NCBI GenBank assembly: GCA_963920665.1
Contig: OY987269.1
Location: 16,432,501 to 16,496,500 of the forward strand
Reading direction: 5' to 3'
Length of the DNA: 64,000 nt
Origin: Straminergon stramineum
Taxonomy: Eukaryota > Streptophyta > Bryopsida > Hypnales > Calliergonaceae
Shown here in pieces: positions 22,401-35,170 of this stretch (within the stretch, counting starts at the first letter, position 1; every line of letters starts with the position of its first letter). The position numbers were made by a program, and so were the translations under genes. The notes beneath the pieces were generated by a model. That model saw nothing but the letters and a program-made list of their open reading frames with translations. It had not been told where the DNA came from and did not search any database.

Positions 22401-25400
22401 CAAAATTTGGTGCCTTGGGCATTTATAGGTCAAAAGGCTAAAACCAAGAAAATTTGTTTGATTATCATTAGTCTGTTGGTGAGCTCTTATTAGTTTATGA
22501 CATTGACATAATGTTGATTGTTGAGTGAAGTTCAATAATAAAATATTAACATAATATACAAAATTATAGGAATGTTAGAATTGTATTGAGAGAATTTCTA
22601 GAACTAAATCCTAATTGCAGTCTCCAAATGTTGGACATGTAGAATACAATAATCATCCTTGAATTATTCTTGACATTCTTTAGGACTTATGTTGGGAACA
22701 AGTTCAATTTTGAAGGATTCTAATTATACTTACTACATATTCAAAATAAAAATAAAGAAGGTTTGTAATTGGTGTTTGCCATAAATATAATTCTCTTCAC
22801 TATTTGCAATCACTTATCTTTGGACAATTTACCATGGATTAAATATGGTATTCAACTAATCTCCAACATTCCTTTATTTAGGTTCTCAAATATTTGAGGA
22901 AGCTTAAGCAAAATGATGTGAAATTTCTTAGAATAATCTTAGCTTTTAATTGACATATCTTAAAATTCCATATCGCTAATAGAAGGTGTGATAAACTAAA
23001 TGTGCAAAGACACACACATACTTAGCGAGATACTTAGAAGCAAATCCATACAACAATACGACATGAATGACAACCATTTGATAATTAACATCTGAACTCT
23101 TCTAGAATGCTTCAAATATTTTGATTCAAATAGGCCTAGTCCTGCCAAACATGTGAGTAATAAGATATATCTTTGAATAAATACTTTGGAAATACCTCCA
23201 TTTAATAAAAAAACCATCAACCTTTAATGCTCTATTTCTAATCTTTGAGAAAACTCGACACACACCAAAAACAAGGCTTGAAAAGAATGAACAAGGGCAA
23301 GGGTTACAACCGTCTCAAATCACATGAAATAACCCAACTTTACCTCAAACAATTTTAAATACTAGTCTAAAACTTCAATAGTCAATAAAGGCTACATTAT
23401 AACTAGAATGAACCCCTAGTAGGCACTATAGAGACTACCAATTATCCTATCATCAAATGGGATGATAGAGTTTTTTTAAATGAACTTCATTATATTTTTA
23501 CATTTGGAGGATATTCCAATGTCAACCTTTTGTTCACTTTTGAAGTGATCTTTGAGATTCTTGTATTGACAAATATAGGGTCCACTTTGCAAATATGGAG
23601 TGCTTTTGAGGCACAACTAAAATTGAAACCATTACTAAAATGATGGAATGAAGCTAGGATGAAAATGGTGAATGAGGCTAGGATAAAAATAATAGAATTT
23701 CAAAGTCATACAATAAAAGAAAAATTCCATTTGTAAAATGTAGAATTTGTGTCTATGATCTTAGCAATTGCCACATTATTGAAACTAAAGCTTACTAATT
23801 TGTATAGTCTTTTAGCGTATTTGGGATGCTACCACAAATGTTTAGAATTGTAAGAGATAAAATGTTGGAAGCCTTGAAATGAAAATGTTAAGAAAAATGG
23901 ATAGAGAGGTGAAGTAGACAAAATTAAATGGTTTTGTCACATCTTGTACCAAGTCTTCTTCAATTATTGCTTTGCAAGTATCACCAATGTAAAGTAGTGT
24001 CTTCCAAAAGTGACCATTTAGGGACTAGTCCACCTTTTTCATGGTTTTTTGTGGTCAGAAAGATTTTTAGCTCATTTTCATAGAAAGAAGAATAGATGTG
24101 AAATATAACACAACTAGTTTCATATTTTTTTCAAGCATTATTGAATGACTTATGAATTTTCAAACATTTGTATTATAAGCACCTAAGTGGGACCATAGGT
24201 CACCCAAAATTTGTCTATTCTTACAACTTGTAAAGAGATGTGAGGAAATTAAGGGGAATGATTGCTCTTGCAAGTAAATAACAGTTTTTCTTCGATTATC
24301 CACTCAATAGCTAAAGAGGTCCATTTAAAGACCACCTTATATCCATTCCACAACTAATTATAGGGTCGATTTGAAGAAGATGGTCGCTTCTATAGTGGAC
24401 TACCTTCAAGTTTATGTTTGGATTTGTGTTTGCTACAAAGAGAGCTTCAATTGAGAGACATGTATGTTGTGTATATTCAATTGGTGGATGTTCAATGCAA
24501 CTGGGATTGCATCAAAAAATTGAGGAAATGGTTTTAGAGTGGAGGTGTTGTTGCTATTGTCAAAGGAAACTAGAAAAGGTATATGTTGGAGATGGCAAAT
24601 CCTTGTGGCCAAACATTCTTTTGGAATTGCTCTACGTAATGGATCTTATGGATTATATTTAGAGAAAAATTGTAGGATTTTCTTTTTCCAATTCAATGAG
24701 TTGAAAGAAATTCATAGAAATGAAACCCTAGGTTACAAAGTTTTTTAATTTATTCAACAATATATTGTAAAACTGCCAATTGATATTGTTTCTCTACCTA
24801 AATATGCAAAAGAAATGTAGGCTATATTTAGGGTATCAATGATTTTAGTGATTTTAATCTAATTTTTGCACTCTAAGAATTTCATGTGAAGAATTCATAC
24901 CTATATTGAGTGTAGTACTTGCTCATACCAATTATAACCTATTTGGTGGTGAATAGTTTTTGCTAGAGCATTTTGATACATATATGATGTATTATGTATG
25001 GAATATATACTTTAGGGAGTATCATTTGTCTAGTCTACAAATCATTGGGTTTGTTTTTTAACATTACAATTTTTTCTTTCGTGCTAACATTTTTCTTTGT
25101 ATAATTTTCTTCCTCTTGTTGGCTATGTTTGACTTATTTCTATGAGAGTGTCTATTGTAGTTGTTTCTCAAATTGCAAACGATGATGCACAATTTGCTTA
25201 CATGTGCACATAGGGGGGGGGGCTTTAAGTGCACATCTATAGAAATCCAAATTTTACATTGCAATAGCTTATTGCCTTAACAATCATGATTGAGTAGTAT
25301 TTGCAATTGATAAAGTTATCTCATATATGCTCACATTGAATAGCAAGCTTCTAGTGTCATCTGGAATGATTGATGCTAGTACATGTTTTGAAATTAGAGC

Positions 25401-28180
25401 TATGGATTTCCAAACAAATAAGGTGAGAAATTGAATATATATATATACAAACACAAGGCTTGAACAAATGAAAAGAGTTTAGTTCTTCAATTCCCTTTTC
25501 GTGTATCTAATTTTGTTGCATAGTGATGGATTGCGGTCTACACCCTATTAATGCAAACCGATCTCCAACAACTTGGAAAGAAAAGACATTTGAACAATTG
25601 TAAACATTCTAACAATGTGACTTTGATAAATGAGTGTAACATGGACTATTTTGAAAATCAATTTAGACCTCATTTGATTAAGTAGAATTTTTATCCTAGG
25701 GGGAATTCAAGAATTCTTATTTATCATGGATGATAACAATCGTAAATCTTGAATTCATATTTGGATCTAAGACTATTAAAATTTTAGGTGAACAAGGTCA
25801 TTTAATACAAAATTGATTGCTCTACAATAGGGGCCAAATATTTACATTCATCCACTAAGTGAAAAATTTAGAGTTTTTGAACTATGCAAACTACAAGATT
25901 AGATGAGGTCTAGCCTTTGTTATTATAATGTTATTATGATGTTATTATGATGTTATTATAATATTATTATAATGTATGTGGACCTATAGTTGTTATTGAT
26001 TGCAATTGAGCATAGCTACTATTTAAAAAAATATTTCATTTAGAATGAATCTTATTGATAATTATGGGCTACAAAGTATTTCTAATTATAGAATGGTATG
26101 GAAATTTGTTTAACACCCATGATATCTATAACATAATATACACTCGTGTTGAATTTTTCAAACTTTAAAAAGCTCGTTTTATATTTGATATGAATTTTTC
26201 CACTTTTTCTTCAAACAATTCACAATAATTTCAATTTTCCTCCAAAAGCATCTGATTTTTATAACTTATAGAAGATATTCAATTTTATTAGGAGGAAAAA
26301 TTGCATGAATTGCATAAAATCAAAATACTTGAAAGAAACAAAATTATTTAAAATATAGTTGTAATATAGGCCATGTAGGATGAAGTATTCTAAAGTTTGA
26401 ACACTAGATCATAGGCTTTGTCTTTCAACCAAGGCTAAGACATCCCTTGGTGTGACTATAATTTGCTACAATTGTGGCAACTTTATATCTAGAGGATTGA
26501 TTTTGAATCATCCCCAACCTAGGCATTAGCTTCCCATTTAACTTTAAGAAAAAAGTAAGAATCCCTAAAAGAGCCTAAGTATCTAAAGATAATGAGCTTT
26601 GAAAAAAATTAGGTGGTCACATTTTTTTGAGGCACAAAACAATTTTTTCTTTCTTTGAATCTAAAATCTTTGTTGCTTCAACTGTGTTCTAGCCAAAACC
26701 CATGTTTTATTACTTTATTAGGCCCTATTTAAACTAAAAAACAAAAGCCATAAGAGTATAGTATATTTTAAGCCTATGAAAGCTTTCAAAAATTGAATAG
26801 ATCAAGGAATATAACTTCACATTCAAAAAAATTCAATACATATGGAGAAAATGATGTAGATACTAACAACTTTGTCTGGCATGGTAAAATTAGTGCACAA
26901 AATCCAAGTCTTCAGGAATTGTTGTTAAGCCCATTTAGACTACAATTCTAAAGTTTGACTACAATTTTGGTAACCGTTGCGTCAAAAGGCTTATTAGGCA
27001 ATCATTTAAAAAGAATTCACATTATAGACATGCTCTATTTTTAAAAGTGGCCTAAAACTAAAAATTGAACATTTTCATGGCCTCTTCTCACTTATACTTC
27101 CGTAGCTTAAGGTCAACTTGGGCACAATTATGCCATATAATTATTTAAGTGGAAATGTTTGGCAATTATTGATTGGGCAATTCATTTTTTTATTAATAAG
27201 TTATTTGACAATTATTCAATAGTTTTTTTCTTAACTTTTGGCAATCCTTCGAATAATCTTGGAAGTTGCCCAATGGTTCTCTTCATTGCATAGGAAAGTG
27301 ATGGTCATGATTTTCAATGAATTCATTACTTTTCATATTGTCCTCTTGTGGTATAAAGTTAGATAAATGAATTTTGGATCTCGCATGTAGTAGACATGTC
27401 TTGGGATCAAGCTTTACGGGTCTCTTTTCCAAAATTTTGACTTTTGCTTATGTTTAATTTTCTTTAGATTTGAAAAAGTGTCTTATTAATTTCCTTGACT
27501 TCAAAAAGTTTAATTACATTTACTTGAAGGTGACCTCAGGCTATGGTACTTCCAAAGGCTATGCCCAAAGCCAAAAACTTTCAAACACAACCCATGAATT
27601 TCATTACTTCTAAGGTAGAAACACCCAAATGTGACACTTGTTTTGGATCTCTTGATATGGAGGGTGAGTACAAGAAAAAAAAATGATGTACGTATGTTAG
27701 GAAATGGTTTAGAAAACCAACAAAATTGGTTTTGTATTTTTCCAAGCATGTATGGATGTCATACAAATTTTTGAAAAGTACTTCAGAGATGCACCTAATG
27801 TGGACACTAGACTAACACCAAAGTGGGCACGGGAACACCCAAAAGCAACACTCTCTAAACTAGGATCAAGTGCAGGTGATTGATTGGTTGCTTCTTCGAA
27901 GAGTGATGGCTTCTTGAAACCCCACATGTCTACTTTGAAACCCCACTTGTCTACTTTAGGTCCACAAGTGTTTGAATTTAGGTAGTTTTTTAGGTGTCCG
28001 AGAACGACTCCTGTTACATTTGGGGGCTTCTACCTTAGCCTGTAAATAAGTCTGAAGTAGACCTTAGAATGTTATGCTTGATCCGGGTAATGCAAAAAGC
28101 TGCAAGATAGTGATCAAACAAGGTCTCCCACAACTGAATTGATTTGTACGAGAACTTCGCAATTTGAAAAAAAAAATTCG
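22401..28180. other. gene-free AT-rich desert
   Basis: No open frame with a recognisable domain was found. Local features are a run of nine G at about 25214, an AT microsatellite at 25437-25447 and a TTATTATGATG-type short tandem repeat at about 25919-25975. A small duplicated phrase, TTTGAAACCCCAC followed by TTGTCTAC-type words, occurs near 27913-27958. The DNA looks like strongly decayed transposon sequence. Confidence 0.5.
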
Positions 28181-28196
28181 AGCTAGGGTTTAACAA

Positions 28197-28206
28197 TTTA
28201 GGGTTT
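28197..28206 (+). promoter_or_regulatory. telo-box-like motif before the duplicated CIA30 exon
   Basis: TTTAGGGTTT lies 34 bp upstream of the duplicated ATG at 28240. It matches the plant telo-box often found near transcription starts, and the same motif precedes the intact exon 1. Confidence 0.45.
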
Positions 28207-28239
28207 GAAAATTTAGGTTTCGGAGTGAATCCCAGCTCC

Positions 28240-28323
28240 ATGTTGCGCTCGCTACTGCAAGCGTCGCGGGGTCGCCTGGAATTTGAACGACATCTCTCCA
28301 CCCGTGGAACAACTTCTCTTGAG
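28240..28323 (+). pseudogene. duplicated, frameshifted first exon of CIA30
   Basis: This 84-bp block matches the intact CIA30 exon 1 (30065-30165) from its ATG through a shared GTTTGAACCACATTC after the donor, but lacks 17 bp in the middle. The deletion shifts the frame, so the targeting-peptide reading is lost after MLRSLLQAS. The donor sequence survives. Splicing it to exon 2 at 31190 would also put exon 2 out of frame. It is therefore a decoy or relic first exon created by duplication of the 5' part of the gene. Confidence 0.8.
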
Positions 28324-28439
28324 GTTTGAACCACATTCTCTTCTTTTTCTCAGATTTAAGGTTTAGGGTTTGGTAGATTCGCTCAAGGATTTATTCCCAT
28401 ACTGGGAGTGCAAGAATATGAAATGCGGGGAAGCTTGGA

Positions 28440-30545
28440 GAGCAGGATATTCATAGTATTCCTCAATCGCTGATACTGTGTGATCCGAGTTGCATTAATA
28501 TGAGACTAGGTCACAAGAGTGGAGTCGGGAAACGTTGGATGGAGGTAGCTAGTGTTGAATTCGGTGACAAGATGCATTTGGGGTCCTTGCCGATGGATAC
28601 GCTGTGTGAAAGCAGTTGTAATAACAGGTTGGGACGACATTTTCTTTTTCTCGGTGTTTGAATGGTTCGGGTTTGAGAAATTCGCTCAAAAGATTTCTCC
28701 TTCGGTGTGAGTGTGTTGGACAAACTGGGCAGTTTGGAGAGCTTTTCTTGACAGGACATTGATAGCATCAGTAGCATTGCGCTTTATGAGTTGTCTCAAA
28801 ATGAGATTAGGTTATAGACGGAGTGGAATTGGTAAAATGTTGGATGGAGGTAACCGTTGTTGAATTCGGTGACATGCATTGGTCCTTGTCGATGGAAACG
28901 CCTTGTGAAGGCAGTTGTTATAACACGTTTGGACAAGATTTCTTTTTCTCGGGGTTTCAAGGGTTCGGGTCTAGGGTTTGAGAGATACGCTGAAGGATTT
29001 CTGGGCAGCTTGGAGAGCTTTGCTTGATATGAGATAGGCCATGGATTCATAGCATCAGTAACTCTGTGATTTGAGTTGTCTTCACAAGAGTTTAGGTCAT
29101 AGAAGGAGTGGAATCAGTAAATGGTTGATGTAGGTAGCTATGCTGAATTCAGTGACGAGCTGTATTGGTCCAACACACTTTGTGAATGCAACAGCAACAA
29201 CCCAGTTTCCCATTTGTGTCTTTTTTCCTGCCTTCAATTGGTTGCGTTCAATCTAATCAAGAAAGTTTGGGAGATTCTTTTTCTCTTCGTGAGCAAAATA
29301 TTTCGTTGCAGCTTTTTTGATTTCACTGTGGAAGATTTTTCCTTCAGCAATGTAGTTTCCTCTATCTCGAGTTTGGGTTTTCTGATCGACATTGATCGAG
29401 ATCGATTCGCTCAAGGCTTCATCTCTTGCATCGATATGACTGGAAATACTGAGCAGTTTGGGGGGCTTTTTTTGACAGTAAATTCATAACATCCTTCCAT
29501 GACTGTCATTGTGCGATAATTAAGTGATCCGAGTTGCCTTAGTATGAGGCTAGGCCATAGAAGGAGCACAGTCGAGAAATGTTGGATGGAGATAGCCACT
29601 GGAGGATTTGTTGATAATTTGCATGGTCCCTTCCGATGGAAACACCTTATGAATTGTAATTGGAATAATTTGTTTGCGCCCTTCCAAATTATGTCTTTTT
29701 TAAACTGTTTGCCTTCACTTTAATTCAGGGGACAGGAGTATCGAAAATATAGTGGACCCGATGTGCAGATTCGGCGCCTGATAGAGTGTGTTTTGTCATT
29801 TGAGCTTTACTTTCCAATAAATTGAGGATTAGATGGAACTTATGACTTCGTAGATGTAGGAATTTCTTAGATATAGGGCTTCGTAGGTTTAGAGCTTCCT
29901 ATACGTAAGGATTCACAAATTTCGGAATTTGCATAGAATTAGAATCACAGATTTCATAGACTAACGTTTATTTGAATCAGGCATTGAACCAGATTTACGA
30001 TTCATTTCGAACCAGGCATTAACAATTTAGGGTTTGGAGAGAGTCCCAGCTGCAACAGAGCTCCATGTTGCGCGCGCTGCTGCAAGCGTCTGTGGCTGCT
30101 TCGCGCCGCGCGGTGGCCTGGAATTTGAACGACATCGCTCCTCCCGCGGAACAACTTCTCTTCAGGTTTGAACCACATTCTATGTCAACCATTGCAGGAG
30201 CACGAATGACTCGAGTGCGCTTATCTTGACAGGAAATTCATAAATCCTTCAATCGCTGTCATTGTTTGATAATTACGTGATCCTAGTGACCGTAGCTTGA
30301 GACTAAATCCTAGGAGTAGAGTTGAGAAATGTTGGGATGAAGGTAGCCAGTATAGAATTCGGTGACAAGTTGCCTTGGTCATGTCTGATGGAAACACTGT
30401 ACGTATGCAATTTCAACCACCCGTTCGCGCCCTTCCAAAATATGTCTTGTTTCCTGACTTCTGTTTGCTTTCAATGAATTAAGGGGACAAAAATACCGGT
30501 AGTGTAGACGACCCGCTGTGCAGATTCGGCTCTCGATAGGGTATG
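28440..30545 (+). repeat. five diverged copies of a ~300-bp intron/promoter block
   Basis: The anchor GTTGGATGGAGGTAGC or a close variant occurs at 28534, 28839, 29123, 29581 and 30331. It is embedded in longer shared sequence: ...TGACAGG-ATTCATAG..., ...TGTGATCCGAGTTG..., ...GAATTCGGTGACAAG... and ...GATGGAAACACC.... Copies 4 and 5 also share a right part ending in TGTGCAGATTCGGC (29762 and 30517). The block at about 29303 (TTTCGTTGCAG...GATTTCACT) recurs at about 31051. Together they show repeated duplication of the CIA30 5' region. Confidence 0.8.
30027..30036 (+). promoter_or_regulatory. telo-box before CIA30
   Basis: TTTAGGGTTT lies 29 bp upstream of the CIA30 ATG, probably in the core promoter or 5' UTR. 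Telo-boxes are common near the starts of plant housekeeping genes. Function here is inferred from position only. Confidence 0.5.
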
Positions 30546-31748
30546 AAAGGAGACAAAGTCCTATCCAAAGTATAGGTGACCCTAAGCTAATATTGTAATA
30601 ACCAAAGATCGATGAGATCAATCAACCTCTAGGGGACCCCTTTTGATTAGACTCTAGGGACAGCATACATGGCTCCGACCTTATTACAAACCCCGTAGGG
30701 TTTGTGATGTATGAGGGTCTTCCAAGAGCACCCTAAAACCAGGATTGGGGTCTCCATTTGTAGGGTTTTTCAAAGCATGGACTGGAGGACGGAATCCTAC
30801 AGTATATTAGGTTTCCTTTTTAGGTCCTCTGCAACACCGATTAACCTATTCAACAAAGTATTGGATTGGAGATTCATGATGCTAAGTTAGCCAGTCATCG
30901 CTAATGCATCAAGTTTTCGGTTGCAACCCATGAATCAAAATGCTATTTGCAATGTGGAGCCACTGAAAAACCTAAAAGTACACTCTTGAACTTTTTTGAT
31001 TCAACATATTATCTGGTTCTCTCGAAAGTTATATAGTCCATCCTGAGCAGTAGTTTCGTTGCAGAATTCTTTGATTTCACTTTCCCTTTAGCAATCCAGT
31101 TTCCTCTACGTATCCCGGAAGCATAGGCAATGAGTTAGGCAGTTTCTCTGTTGATGCAATCGACCTTACCTCGACTTCCTTTTTTGCAGGTTTGCTTCAT
31201 CGTCAGATTTGCGCCCGTGGGAGGTCTACTCCGACCAGGAGCATGGGGGCTTGTCCATAGCGTCACTTGAATTGAACAAGCAAACTGGTGTGTTTTCCGG
31301 CTCACTCTCGGTCGACATACATGACGATGCCAACATACGGATGAAGCGCAGCGGATTCACAGGCATGCGAACGTCACATGAAGACGACATCCTTGATCTG
31401 GAGCCGTTCGATACCATAGCTTTCCGCCTTAAGGGCGACGGTAGGGTGTATGTGTCCAACATTAGGACGGAAAATTGGATTGGAGGCATGGGGGCGTCCC
31501 CGTCCAATACGTGGCAAGCCTTTGTATTCGCGCCTGCAGGGGAATGGTCTGTTGTTAGAGTACCATTGAGTAAGTATCTACCGACTTGGAGAGGGAAGAT
31601 TATCGACTCTAATCAGGATCTCAATGCCGCGCGTGTGACTGGCATGGGTCTTTCGCTCACGGCTGATGGGGGACCAGAAGGCGCAGTTCAAGGACCTGGA
31701 CAATTTCGGTTAGAACTTGATTGGATTAAAGCCCTGAGGGAGACATAA
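30065..31748 (+). CDS. CIA30: complex I intermediate-associated protein 30 (CIA30), two exons
   Basis: Exon 1 is 30065-30165 and exon 2 is 31190-31748, joined across a 1,024-bp GT-AG intron in phase 2. The product is 219 aa. Residues 1-20 (MLRALLQASVAASRRAVAW) have the Arg/Ala-rich, acid-free character of a mitochondrial presequence. Residues ~25-215 form the CIA30 domain, a jellyroll-like fold, with recognisable GVFSGSLSVD, FDTIAFRLKGDGR, TENWIG, TWQAFVFAP, YLPTWRGKI and the C-terminal RLELDWIKALRE. Length and end match the plant homologue family (Arabidopsis At1g17350 type). In fungi and animals CIA30/NDUFAF1 is a chaperone for assembly of the membrane arm of respiratory complex I; the same role is inferred here. 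The gene stands alone. Its 5' part is duplicated upstream and a broken copy lies at 60550. Confidence 0.92.
30166..31189 (+). other. CIA30 intron
   Basis: The donor is CAGGTTTGAA and the acceptor CTTTTTTGCAG. Joining the two gives ...PPAEQLLFRFASSSDLRPWEVYSD, which follows the family pattern across the junction. The intron contains the fifth copy of the duplicated 5' block and a word set shared with 29303. Confidence 0.85.
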
Positions 31749-33590
31749 AGTTTTCTATTGTTTTCTTGTACTCCAGGTTATTTAATTCTGCTCTCTTGTA
31801 AAGATTGTGACAAGCCGGCATCTTGAAGGTACTGAGATTCCGTAGATCAGCGATATTGATTGCTGCTGTTGATACCGTGATTTTTGTTTCTCATAATTGT
31901 TTCTTGGTTCATGCTGGATACATTTTTTGTCATTTAAGCATTTTAACACATATAGGAGGGTGATTTGGGGGAGATATATAGAGCTGTGGAGAGATCAGTT
32001 TGGGTGCCAGGGCCAAATCTGTTGTGATCAAGTTTTTATCTCTGTAAGTGCATTTCTGATGCAATTTCAAAGTGAGAAGCTGTAGACCACTAATGACGGT
32101 ACACAATTTATTTCAATTTCAGTGGCCGGAGACATCTAGTCAAGTCATGTTTACATCACCTGCTAACAAAGCCAATTGATTCAATCTATTATTTGAAGTT
32201 GATGAATAGATGGTTTAGAATTGGAGACGGGATAAGCTTCCTAACTAAAAAATAATCCTCTGCTTCATTTGGAGGTGATAAATTAGAGGTTGGAGTTCAA
32301 ATCAAATGACTGTTTTTTCTGCTGCTACCAAAGACTAGGGGTTATATGCGTTTCAAATCGTGCATGGAATGACAAGCTTTACTCTCGAGACAGTTCCCAT
32401 GATATTTTGTTTCGTAATATTGTAGGTACTATCAGTAACTCAAACCTGTTACCATTTCTTGAGGATCTTCAGTTCTTGGAAAATATGTACTTGCTGAGCC
32501 ACTGAAGATTGTCCATTTGTCATCAAACAAGAGCATATACGGAAATTAATTCTTGTTTTGTAGGCAGCCAAACCCAATCAACTTACAAGCAGAGAATCAT
32601 CCACTGTAGTGTACTAACTTGAAGCTCTGATGCAAGTTCATATGCTCATCTAGAAGTTGCAGCTGCTCAATTTGACTCAGTGATGCAAAATTCTAATATT
32701 AATCAATAAGTACTGTAGATCCCGGCATGAAATGGCATTGAAAATGGCGCATTGGAAGTTAAATCTTCTGTGATACATAGAACAGAAGCCAACCTCAAAG
32801 ACAGATTGGAATTCTTGATGACCTTAACCTCGGAAGGACGCTGTGGACCATAATGGTCCGATGGATGACTTCAGTGTTGACTGTAGAAAAAGAATCTGCA
32901 CCTATTGGTTCAATAATTGGAGAATTTTGGTGACTATCTTGATCGGGGGGCTGCGTCCTTACAGGGTTAAAATAATAATCTAAAAGCATCCCTTAAGGCT
33001 CAAGCCTATGGAATTATGAATGAATCTTGTGTGTAGATTCCACACTAAATAGCTAGCTAAATAGTCACACGACAAATCTTTGTATAAGTTTCACTATATT
33101 AGGATGCAATAAGACCATTTTAGATTCTAAACAAGGGATTACAATTGGATTGGGAGTGATATTGGTTCTACTTTGCTTGATTTTAAATATATCATTCACG
33201 CATGTATATCAATGGCAAGGCAACTAGACAGGGTTGTTCCGGCGCACATTTCGACAACACGACGTCCAACACGTCAAGTAGACCCTCTTCTCTGTCTAAT
33301 AGAGTCAAACTTAGCTTTGACTTTTAAAAAAAATTCACCATGCCCGTGAGGCCACCTGGATGCCATGTGGCAAACACATGTCTTCCACGTGGCATCCTAA
33401 AGGGGCACATGTAGGTGTGGGCGACTTCGGGTGTGGGCAACCTCAGGTGTGGGCGATTACAGGTAGGGTGACTTTGGGTTCAAGTTGATAGGCGACTGCG
33501 GGTGGGGAGTACGTGGCGACTTGCGAGGCGAAGACATGAAGTGAGAACCTAAAGAAAAGTAATACCCCAAAATTTTTCGCGGTCGCCCCA
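31749..33590. other. CIA30 3' flank and intergenic DNA
   Basis: About 75 bp after the stop (AGTTTTCTATTGTTTTCTTGT...) is also present after the broken copy at 61499, so it belongs to the gene's 3' UTR. Beyond that no gene is supported. At about 33359-33395 GATGCCATGTGG and CCACGTGGCATC form a 12-bp inverted pair. Confidence 0.5.
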
Positions 33591-33594
33591 AAAG

Positions 33595-34935
33595 ACCCAC
33601 AGTCGCCTCCTATGGGACCCGCACGTGCCCCAAAAGACCTATAGTCGCTCCCCAAGGGTCCTGCATGCGCCCCTGAAGCTGTAGTCGCCCCCCAAAAGAC
33701 CCGCACGCACCCTTGGACCAGCAGTCGCCCTATCCAGGACCAACACTCACCCTATCTAAGACCTGCAGTCGCCCCTACACCTGCAACCGCCTTGTCCAAG
33801 ACCTACAGTCGCCCCAGGACCCACAGTTGCCCTATCCTAGACCCGTAGTCGCCCTGTCCAGGACCTACAATCGTCCCCAGACTTGCAATCGCCCTGTCCA
33901 GGACCAGAAGTCGCCCTGTGTAGGACCAGCAATCGCCCTGTCCAAGACCTATAGTCACCTCTGGACCTGCAGTTGCCCTGTCCAGGACCAGCAAACACCT
34001 TCTCCAGGACACAAAGTCACCTTTGGAACCGCAGTTGCCTCCTCAAATCCGAATGTGCCCTACTAGATCCGTGGTAGCTCCCCGAGATCCGCGTGTGCCC
34101 CCTAGAGACCGTGGATTCAACCAAATTAGGCTCCAGAACACCAAGACTTGAACTCCCCTCCACCCGCGGTCGCCCAAGACCTGAACTCGCCTCCTACCCA
34201 AAGTCGCCTCCCATTCCACCAAATTGAGCTCCAGAACACCAAGACTTGAACTCACCCCCACCCGTGGTCGCCCAAGACCTGAACTTGCCCCCGACCCGAA
34301 GTCGCCCCCCATTCTACCAAATTGGGCTCCAAAACACCAAGACTTGAAGTCGCCCTCACCCGCAGTCACCCAAGACTTGAACTTGCCCCCGACCCGAAGT
34401 TGACCCTCACCCGAAGTCGCCTTCCATTCTACCAAATTGGACTCCAGAATACCAAGACTTGAACTCACCTCCACTTGCAGTCGCCCAAGACCTGAACTGG
34501 CCCCCTACCCGAAGTTGCCCTCCATTCCACCAAATTGGGCTCCAGAATACTAAGACTTGAAGTCGCCCCCACCCGTAGTCGCCCAAGACTTGAACTTGCC
34601 CCCGACCCGAAGTTGACCCTCACTCGAAGTCACCTTCCATTCCACCAAATTGGACTCTAGAATAGCAAGACTTGAACTCGCCTCCACCTGCAGTCGCCCA
34701 AGACCTGAACTCGCCCCCTACCCGAAGTCGCCCTCCATTCCACCAAATTGGGCTCCAGAACACCAAGACTTGAAGTCGCCCCCACTCGTAGTCGCCCAAG
34801 ACCTGAACTTGCCCCCTACCCGAAGTCACCCTCCATTCCACCAAATTGGGCGCAACAACACTAAGACTAGAAGTCGCCCCCACTTGCGGTTGCTTAGGAC
34901 CTGAACTCGCACTCACTTGCGATCGCTTCTATCTT
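33595..34935. repeat. C-rich minisatellite with 98/115-bp longer units
   Basis: The left part (33595-34080) is an irregular short repeat of AGTCGCCCTGTCCAGGACC-like units. The right part contains eight longer units marked by CCAAATT(G/A)GGCTCCAGAA at 34121, 34219, 34317, 34432, 34530, 34645, 34743 and 34841. Spacings are 98, 98, 115, 98, 115, 98 and 98 bp. The 115-bp units carry an extra 17-bp CCTCACCCGAAGT-type piece. The plus strand is very C-rich and the minus strand G-rich. Long open frames on both strands are a by-product of the repeat lacking stops and are not called as genes. Confidence 0.9.
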
Positions 34936-35135
34936 AAAGGCACATTAGTCCATGAACCAATGTACCACAAGATATAAGCCATCTCCAACTCTAATGAAGT
35001 TAGACTTAATTGCATCTTCCATATACTACAATTAACTAGTCCTTCACTGTTGGTAGTTAGTTAATACTATAGAATCAATCTATAAATACAGAAATTTTAG
35101 TATGACTAATTAGGCAAATTGAAGAGGGTTTTCCA

Positions 35136-35170
35136 AACCCTAAATCCTAACCCTATACCCTAAACCCTAT
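35136..35170. repeat. short interstitial telomere-like array
   Basis: Five degenerate CCCTAAA-type units in a row (AAACCCTAAATCCTAACCCT, then TACCCTAAACCCTAT) match the Arabidopsis-type plant telomere repeat. The array is too short for a telomere. It may be a repair scar or a telo-box cluster. The 400 bp on either side hold no gene. Confidence 0.65.

Noticed and set aside
24414..24748. Two overlapping plus-strand frames of 69-82 codons
   Set aside because: No recognisable domain in either frame and no supporting splice or promoter context.
29121..29489. 122-codon open frame upstream of CIA30
   Set aside because: It lies across the duplicated intron blocks and is not kept open in the sister copies, so it is most likely chance.
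33443..34916. Long open frames on both strands (up to 143 codons) in the C-rich repeat
   Set aside because: They follow the repeat unit, occur on both strands, are low in complexity and have no domain. Absence of stops is explained by base composition.
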